From Phycisphaerales bacterium (GTDB taxonomy: Bacteria > Planctomycetota > Phycisphaerae > Phycisphaerales > UBA1924), in assembly GCA_019747615.1 (NCBI GenBank), contig JAIEQQ010000231.1, positions 1-6,718 on the forward strand: a stretch of 6,718 nucleotides of DNA. The letters are read 5' to 3'. Below are positions 1-4,323 of the stretch, in pieces. The position numbers and the translations under genes are program-made. Every line of letters begins with the position of its first letter. The first letter of the stretch is position 1. Under the pieces are notes generated by a model. The model worked only from the letters and a program-made list of their open reading frames with translations, ran no database searches and was not told the origin of the DNA.

Positions 1-8
1 CCAGTTCT

Positions 9-28
9 CCACAGTGATGAAACTGTGG
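9..28. repeat. Short perfect hairpin flanked by direct repeats
   Basis: CCACAGT (9-15) and ACTGTGG (22-28) form a perfect 7-bp inverted repeat around a 6-base loop. The heptamer CAGTTCT occurs immediately before it (2-8) and immediately after it (29-35). There is no T-run next to the stem, so it is not a classical intrinsic terminator. Its function is unknown, and the window edge hides its context. Confidence 0.4.
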
Positions 29-62
29 CAGTTCTGCGGGGAACGTACGAGGAGCGCTAGCC

Positions 63-80
63 AAAAAGAAAAAGAAAAAG
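63..80 (+). repeat. (AAAAAG)x3 microsatellite
   Basis: Three perfect copies of the hexamer AAAAAG stand in tandem. A simple repeat this A-rich is out of keeping with the GC-rich remainder of the window, and it supports the view that the left end has a different origin or mutational history. Confidence 0.7.
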
Positions 81-532
81 ATAACCGAGATGTGATGAGA
101 GAAGGGAAGACATGAGAATGAATCAAGAAGCTCGACAAAAGTTTACCGTTGATGTCCCGTAAGGCCTTGCGTCGAGCGTGAAACTCACTCTTCACCAGAC
201 TCGCCAGCAAGGCACGCCACAGCTCTGCAGGGGCAAAACAAATGAGAAGAGAAGAGAAAACACACAGAGAATCCAAAGGTACGCAAACCGCAAACCTGCA
301 TTCACCACCGGTTTGTGGAAAGTCTCGAGCGAGCGAGCAGGCGGTTGTTTCTCTGCGAGTTTCCCCATCGGCGTCAACATCAGCAGCAGGAGAGTGTTGA
401 TGCAGACTGGAGAAGCGTCTCTCCCTGTAGAGTAAGCACCCACGAAGCTAAAGAAGAGGGAGAGCAAGGATGAGTCAAGAAGAAAAGGGTGTACACAAAG
501 CACACTGCTGGAAGCGAGGGAAAGAATTCAGG

Positions 533-1675
533 TTACCGCTCAAAAGTAACTGAAGCCATCGAACAACAGGAGCAACTCTTCATGCCCTTCCGCAGATCCA
601 CCGCGTAGAAAGGACTTGCCGAGCTGAGCGTGACCGAAGCGCCCTGCAGAACCGAGTTGCTGGGCGAGCCAGCGCAGGCGGTCAGGATCGGGTTGCCGGT
701 CGCTGCGACCGTGAACGTATAGAAGAGCACGCCGTAGGACTCGGCGCGGCTGGCGGTCTGGGTGATGGTGCCGCCGCCGTGGATGATGGCGAAGTTCAGG
801 GTCGTGGCGGTCGCGGTCGGTGAGGACTCAACGAGCGCGTTGGCGAAGTCCACGCAGTTGGCGGTCGGAGTGTCCTCGTCCGTGGGCGAAGCGAGGTTGT
901 TGGCGAGGTTGAAGGTGCTGAGCGCCAGCGTGTAGGTGCCCGGCGCGAGCGAGCGGGTGAAGCGGCTCTGGAGTGTCGCGCCCGTGCCGCCACTGGCGAC
1001 GGACTCGTCATCGTTACCGGCGCCGACGATGGCGTTGAAGCTCGAGTTGTACAGCCACATGTCGGTGTCGTTCGAGTGACCCTGGCCGATCGTCGTGAAC
1101 GTGACCGGACCCGCATTGACCGACGTGCCGATCACGTTCGGGGTGACCGGGGTGCGCGTCATCGTGGCGGTGTACGTGGCGGTGGTGGCGGCGCCACCTG
1201 CGACGCGATAGAGGATGCGCGTGGGGTTGCCGTTGGCGTACCACTGATTGATGCGAGCGGGCGTCGTCGTGGACGAGCTGGTCTGCACCGCGGCGTCGGT
1301 CGAGAATGCGCCGAGGGTGCCTCCGGTCCCCGAGGCTCCGGTCTGCGTGACGCCGCGGATGGTGCCGGTGTGGCCGGCGGTGCCGGTCGTGGTCAGCGTC
1401 AGACGATAGCGCCAGATGCCGGCGGTCGGAGCGGCGTCGGTGGTGATATCGAAGTAGTCGACCGAGGTCAGACCCGTCGACGCCGGGGCCGTGCTGCTGA
1501 CGGTCGTGCCGGTCGTGATGCCCGAAACCGAGTCGCCCACCGCGAGGGTCGCGGCGTTCGCCGTGGCCTTGGTGCTATTCGGCTCAACTTCCGGGAAGTC
1601 CGCTGCAAACACGCTGGGCCCAACGAGCCCGATACAGGCGGCCGTGAGGACCGCCTTCCGATTGAATCGACGCAT
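533..1675 (-). CDS. Secreted PPC-like beta-sandwich protein, C-terminus apparently truncated
   Basis: A 380-residue exported protein of unknown specific role. The start at 1675 is chosen because a strong Shine-Dalgarno (AGGAGA, 1687-1682) lies 6 bases upstream and a signal peptide follows at once: basic RRFNRK (2-7), a hydrophobic core (8-23) and probable cleavage after A24 or A25. The mature part opens with EVEPNSTKATA (29-39) and continues to VDYFDI (72-77), a pattern like bacterial pre-peptidase C-terminal (PPC) domains. A second beta-rich module (about 196-325) carries DTDMWLYNSSFN (203-214), NDDE (221-224) and PGTYTLALSTFNLANN (245-260), a style common in planctomycete secreted proteins. 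An Ig-like segment seems to start near 328 (NPILTACAGSPS) but stops resembling the family after residue 351. The last 29 residues include a Cys-rich stretch (CSCC, 368-371) and are coded by lower-GC DNA. No dockerin-like or other anchor remains. The protein is probably extracellular or envelope-associated, and its ligand is unknown. Confidence 0.75.
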   Translation of the reverse strand: MRRFNRKAVLTAACIGLVGPSVFAADFPEVEPNSTKATANAATLAVGDSVSGITTGTTVSSTAPASTGLTSVDYFDITTDAAPTAGIWRYRLTLTTTGTAGHTGTIRGVTQTGASGTGGTLGAFSTDAAVQTSSSTTTPARINQWYANGNPTRILYRVAGGAATTATYTATMTRTPVTPNVIGTSVNAGPVTFTTIGQGHSNDTDMWLYNSSFNAIVGAGNDDESVASGGTGATLQSRFTRSLAPGTYTLALSTFNLANNLASPTDEDTPTANCVDFANALVESSPTATATTLNFAIIHGGGTITQTASRAESYGVLFYTFTVAATGNPILTACAGSPSNSVLQGASVTLSSASPFYAVDLRKGMKSCSCCSMASVTFER

Positions 1676-1681
1676 AGAGAA

Positions 1682-1687
1682 TCTCCT
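1682..1687 (-). promoter_or_regulatory. Shine-Dalgarno deciding the 1675 start
   Basis: On the minus strand AGGAGA lies 6 bases before the ATG at 1675-1673. It decides the start in favour of this ATG over an upstream in-frame codon at 1813, which would add 46 residues ahead of the signal peptide. Confidence 0.85.
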
Positions 1688-1796
1688 CTGATAAAACACG
1701 TTTCCTGCAATTGACGGGTTGCAGCGGCCCTCAGCTTGCACGAGTCTACCTGAGAAACGGGGAAAGTGCCAAGCGGAAAAGCCGCGATCTGGAGAG

Positions 1797-1829
1797 ATTT
1801 TCCGAGGGATCAAGCGTTGTCAAGCGTGT
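1797..1829 (-). promoter_or_regulatory. Possible promoter overlapping a 10-bp tandem repeat
   Basis: On the minus strand a perfect TTGACA (1823-1818) is followed 15 bases later by GAAAAT (1802-1797), a weak match to a -10 box with short spacing. On the + strand the -35-like hexamer overlaps a tandem pair, TCAAGCGTTG (1810-1819) and TCAAGCGTGT (1820-1829), one helical turn apart, as an operator might be. It would drive the gene starting at 1675 with a leader of over 100 bases. This is a consensus match only, and planctomycete promoters often diverge from it. Confidence 0.25.
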
Positions 1830-2126
1830 CCATGAGTCTTCCATAACACTTTACTTTTTGTCTGAGAAACTACCCCTTCACGCGCGAAGCCCCCAGCCTC
1901 ACAAGGGCCGCGCCGTGGCTCCGTTCTCAGGAGAATCCAGAGTCTTCCCAGATTCACATCACCCTCGGGAAACCCCGCACGCTCGCCATCGAGCTTTGAC
2001 GACAGGCGATGAGATCGGCCCAGTAAAACCCACGGCAACAACGCCGGGGCTCAGGGGCAGCGGGCTAGGCGGGCGTCTTCAAGTCGACGCAGCACGGGGC
2101 GCGAAGACCCCTAGGGCCGTCGCGCG

Positions 2127-2148
2127 GGCGCAGTGCGCCGATCGGCAC
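2127..2148. repeat. Overlapping GC-rich palindromes
   Basis: GGCGCA (2127-2132) and TGCGCC (2134-2139) are perfect arms around a single base. They overlap a 10-bp perfect palindrome, GCCGATCGGC (2137-2146). The cluster lies about 100 bases past the stop of the leftward gene that ends at 2244. It could be a protein-binding site or part of an RNA 3' structure. No U-run follows on either strand, so it is not called a terminator. Confidence 0.3.
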
Positions 2149-2243
2149 ACACGTAGGGCATGGGTGGTGAGGGGGCCGAGGGGCACGCTGGTGCGAGCGC
2201 CGCCGGAACGCAGCGACGCGGCGGGATCAGGCGAAGCTACAAG

Positions 2244-3755
2244 TTACTGGCAGCCGTCGAAGTACGTGCTGAAGAAGAGGTTGTAATCGGCCTCGGTCAC
2301 GCCGTTGTTCACGCTGTTGATGCCGAAGGGCGCCAGGGGCGAGCCGTCGTCGTTAGCAATATCGCAGACCGGCAGCGCGTCGAAGAAGTTGGCGAAGAAG
2401 AGGTTGTAATCGCCCTCGGTGACGCCGTTGTTCACGTTGGGGCTGGGCAGCGCGGCCCCGGTGTCGTCGGCGATATCCGCTGGCGAGCAGCGGAGGATGA
2501 CGGGGCTGGCGAGGACGAGCCCCATCGTGTTGTCCGAGAAGCGGGCGACGAAGGCGACGTCGCCGCGATCGTTGATGGCGGGCCCGCCCATGAGGGCGAT
2601 CTTGCTACCGGCGGTGTTGCCGAAGCCCATGGTGAGGATCTGGCCCGAGGGCAGGCGGAGGGTCTTGCCCTCGCCGGCGAGGCGGAAGGTGGATTGGCCA
2701 TCGCCGATGAAGAGGCCGGCGCCGATGGGGCCGCCGCCGGTCAACTCGGCGCGATACGCGACCTGGCCGGCGGAGTTGATCGCGGGGGTGTAGATCGAGA
2801 GCGTGTTGTTGATACCGGTGGCGGGGAACTGGGCGGCGGTGGCGATGGTCGTCGCGGTGCCCGCACCATCGGAACGCAGCAGCGACCACGCGAAGTTGGA
2901 TGCGCTGCGAGCGAAGTACGCCACCTCGCCATCGCGGCTAACGGCGACGGGCTCGGCAAGCGTGTCGATGTTGCCGCTGATCGTGGCGATCGTGGTGGCG
3001 GGCTCGCCCTCGCGAAGCCGATCGATGCGACGCGCCGCGTTCGGGCGGGCCTCGAATCGGGCGGCGATGTAGCCGGTGGCGCTGATCGCCGGCGGGCTGA
3101 TGTATGAGTACTCGCTTGCAAGGGAGCAATCGGCGAGCGCAACTTGCTCGCGCTGGCCATTCACCACGCGATCAACCACGAGCTTGATCGTCGCGCTGGG
3201 GTTGCTCGGGCTCGTGGCGGCAGAGCCGCGATAGGCGACGCCGCCGGCATCAAGGATGCGCATGGGGCTGAGCATGCCGTAGAGCTGGAGTGGGCCGCCG
3301 AGATCGATCGGGGTGTCGATCGCGCCGGAGGCGTCGCGCACTTCGCCCGAGCCCTGCAGGCCGGCCTTGGTGAGCCCGAGCTTGCCGGAGCGGAGGTCGA
3401 GGCGCTCGCTGTAGATGCTGGTGTTGTACGCGATCTGCACCGGCGTCGAGACCGACTGCGAAGTGCGGTCGTAGACGATGAAACTCTCGCGACGGCTGCT
3501 CAGGCCGGCATCGGTCACGACACGGATCGCGACGTTGCCCGACTCGTCAAGCCCGATCTCGTGCGGGATGCCAAACTCGGCAAAGGTCGAGTTCCCAGGG
3601 ACATTCAACGCCTGGAAGCTCGCACCGGTGCGCGCGACGATCGTGTACGTCCACTCCGTCGGCACCGCGGCGCTCAGCGTGCCGGCCGACAGCGCAACCA
3701 TCGCGACGGCGAGGACCGAGTTGCGGACGCGAACGCATGAGCGAGTCTCTGCCAT
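2244..3755 (-). CDS. Exported NxxGxxAF tandem-repeat protein with GC-type dockerin-like tail
   Basis: A 503-residue exported protein. The ATG at 3755 has a GGGAG Shine-Dalgarno (3767-3763) 7 bases upstream. The signal peptide has Arg residues at 5, 9 and 11, a hydrophobic core at 13-29 and likely cleavage near A30. The body repeats a short motif of the type N-x-x-G-x-V-A-F/Y: DESGNVAI (70-77), DAGGVAY (169-175), SATGYIAA (225-232), SRDGEVAY (273-280), NSAGQVAY (327-334) and NDRGDVAF (395-402). This matches the planctomycete and proteobacterial 'choice-of-anchor' NxxGxxAF tandem-repeat proteins, probably a beta-rich or propeller-like fold. The C-terminus has two dockerin-like units beginning at C423 and C464, both with NNGVTE (442-447, 483-488) and DYNLFF (449-454, 490-495), and ends with C502. 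Such GC-type tails are common on secreted Phycisphaerae proteins and are thought to act in attachment or sorting; the partner is not known. The molecular function is unknown, and I see no catalytic motif. Confidence 0.88.
   Translation of the reverse strand: MAETRSCVRVRNSVLAVAMVALSAGTLSAAVPTEWTYTIVARTGASFQALNVPGNSTFAEFGIPHEIGLDESGNVAIRVVTDAGLSSRRESFIVYDRTSQSVSTPVQIAYNTSIYSERLDLRSGKLGLTKAGLQGSGEVRDASGAIDTPIDLGGPLQLYGMLSPMRILDAGGVAYRGSAATSPSNPSATIKLVVDRVVNGQREQVALADCSLASEYSYISPPAISATGYIAARFEARPNAARRIDRLREGEPATTIATISGNIDTLAEPVAVSRDGEVAYFARSASNFAWSLLRSDGAGTATTIATAAQFPATGINNTLSIYTPAINSAGQVAYRAELTGGGPIGAGLFIGDGQSTFRLAGEGKTLRLPSGQILTMGFGNTAGSKIALMGGPAINDRGDVAFVARFSDNTMGLVLASPVILRCSPADIADDTGAALPSPNVNNGVTEGDYNLFFANFFDALPVCDIANDDGSPLAPFGINSVNNGVTEADYNLFFSTYFDGCQ
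2271..2436 (-). repeat. 43-bp direct repeat encoding the two dockerin-like units
   Basis: Bases 2271-2313 and 2394-2436 are identical except at two positions (41 of 43) and are offset by 123 bp, exactly 41 codons. They encode the NNGVTE(G/A)DYNLFF core of each C-terminal unit. The near-identity at DNA level points to a fairly recent duplication or to gene conversion between the units. Confidence 0.85.
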
Positions 3756-3762
3756 GACGCGG

Positions 3763-3767
3763 CTCCC
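3763..3767 (-). promoter_or_regulatory. Shine-Dalgarno for the repeat-protein gene
   Basis: GGGAG on the minus strand lies 7 bases upstream of the ATG at 3755-3753. It supports this start, which also places the signal peptide at the N-terminus. Confidence 0.7.
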
Positions 3768-4023
3768 AAAGCGAATGTCGATTCCCCTCGCGCCGGAAGC
3801 GGCGGGTCGAGAATCATGCCCAAAGTGTTCATCAAGCTATGGCCCAGAGCCAACTCCGGATGCAGAATCAACGATAAATCGTCGCGGAATCTCGCGATGG
3901 GTCGAAGATCGCCACAGCATCGCCACGAGATCAGGGTGGATCGCGGGAGTTCGAACCAAGGAAACACCCAAGGGCTTCCCCTCGGCTCTCTGCGGTGGGC
4001 GTGCGGATTCTCGGTTGGTCATT

Positions 4024-4094
4024 GCCCGAGCGAGGGCTGAACCCGGACCTTCGCCGGGCCTCAGGTCCGGCGTCCGGCGTCCGAGGGCTCGGGC
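4024..4094. repeat. Nested perfect inverted repeats with a GTCCGGC tandem
   Basis: An outer pair, GCCCGAGC (4024-4031) and GCTCGGGC (4087-4094), encloses an inner pair, CCGGACCT (4043-4050) and AGGTCCGG (4063-4070). Both are perfect 8-bp stems. Between the inner and outer right arms lies a 7-bp tandem, GTCCGGC (4065-4071), GTCCGGC (4072-4078) and GTCCGAG (4079-4085). As RNA on either strand this could fold into a long stem enclosing a hairpin. It lies about 230 bases before the cyclase start. The sequence is GC-rich, so chance pairing cannot be excluded, and it matches no riboswitch or RNA family I recognise. Confidence 0.4.
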
Positions 4095-4232
4095 TCAGCG
4101 GGCATCGGCGTGAATCGCCGGGCGAGTGATGAGTCGTGATCGGAGGATTCGAGGGGCTGGTTCGGTGGGCACCTTCTGCGCTGGTGTGCATCGGAGTTCC
4201 TAACCTTTCGGCCCGCGTGTTCCGCACGCGTT

Positions 4233-4252
4233 GATGCCTGCGTACGGGCATC
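4233..4252 (+). repeat. Hairpin covering the alternative upstream cyclase start
   Basis: GATGCC (4233-4238) pairs perfectly with GGCATC (4247-4252), and T4239 with G4246 adds a wobble pair. The ATG at 4234 lies within the left arm. As RNA this would tend to hide that start codon, which is part of the reason for placing the cyclase start at 4324. It could also act as a leader structure. Confidence 0.35.
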
Positions 4253-4302
4253 GTGGTCGTGCTGCTTCGTCTTTTCGGTCGCGTCGCGTTGCGAAGCGAT
4301 CT

Positions 4303-4320
4303 GTCAACCATCGTCAACCA
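4303..4320 (+). repeat. GTCAACCA tandem pair before the cyclase start
   Basis: GTCAACCA occurs at 4303-4310 and 4313-4320, ten bases apart, ending just before the ATG at 4324. No Shine-Dalgarno is present there, so the start is either leaderless-like, served by a non-SD mechanism, or placed wrongly. The pair sits where a regulator or ribosome would bind, but its role is unknown. Confidence 0.4.
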
Positions 4321-4323
4321 ACC

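Larger units (their letters stand above)
1..532. other. Atypical lower-GC, purine-rich block with no supported gene
   Basis: This stretch is near 50% GC by eye, against well over 60% in the genes to its right, and its + strand is strongly purine-rich, with runs such as those at 61-130, 241-280 and 450-490. The open frames inside it have no recognisable domain, no ribosome binding site and unlikely amino acid content, so none is called. Read on the minus strand it contains long pyrimidine tracts. One (about 268-231) ends in a CAG at about 227-225, and a GTGAGT lies further on at 188-183, an arrangement resembling eukaryotic splice signals. That resemblance may be chance. The block may be foreign DNA, a non-coding region, or the other half of a chimeric contig. 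The change in character extends to about base 620, inside the neighbouring gene. Confidence 0.55.
1676..2243. other. Non-coding gap between two leftward genes
   Basis: These 568 bases separate two co-directional genes and hold no supported gene. Open frames here lack good starts, ribosome binding sites and recognisable domains. The right part (about 2040-2243) is very GC-rich and contains small inverted repeats that could lie in the 3' end of the transcript from the gene at 2244. The left part (about 1740-1880) is less GC-rich and is the likely promoter region for the gene at 1675. The nonamer CTGAGAAAC occurs twice (1750-1758 and 1862-1870). No clear intrinsic terminator was seen. Confidence 0.6.
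3756..4323. other. Divergent intergenic region upstream of two genes
   Basis: This 568-base region lies between the leftward exported repeat-protein gene and the rightward cyclase gene, so it should hold both promoters. I found no convincing -35/-10 pair for either. It contains a small hairpin (TCGCG 3882-3886 with CGCGA 3893-3897), the nested inverted repeats at 4024-4094, and a hairpin around an alternative cyclase start (4233-4252). Open frames crossing it have no recognisable domain. The cyclase frame itself is open back to a TTG at 4231. Confidence 0.6.

Noticed and set aside
192..503. Minus-strand open frame of 103 codons with hydrophobic stretches, suggesting a small membrane protein
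   Set aside because: It has no Shine-Dalgarno or recognisable motif, and the hydrophobic content follows from pyrimidine-rich DNA (Phe, Leu and Ser codons). It might include exon-like sequence if the block is eukaryotic, but that cannot be supported from here.
1820..2041. Minus-strand open frame of 73 codons in the gap between the two leftward genes
   Set aside because: It begins at a TTG with no ribosome binding site and has no recognisable domain, and it runs over the likely promoter area of the next gene.
2160..3107. Long + strand open frame of 315 codons opposite the exported repeat-protein gene
   Set aside because: It is antisense to a gene with a signal peptide, Shine-Dalgarno and recognised tail. 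Its Gly/Ala/Arg/Asp-rich content is typical of a shadow frame in GC-rich DNA.
533..3755. The two leftward genes as one operon
   Set aside because: They are separated by 568 non-coding bases, and each has its own Shine-Dalgarno. A single transcript is possible but not suggested by the spacing.
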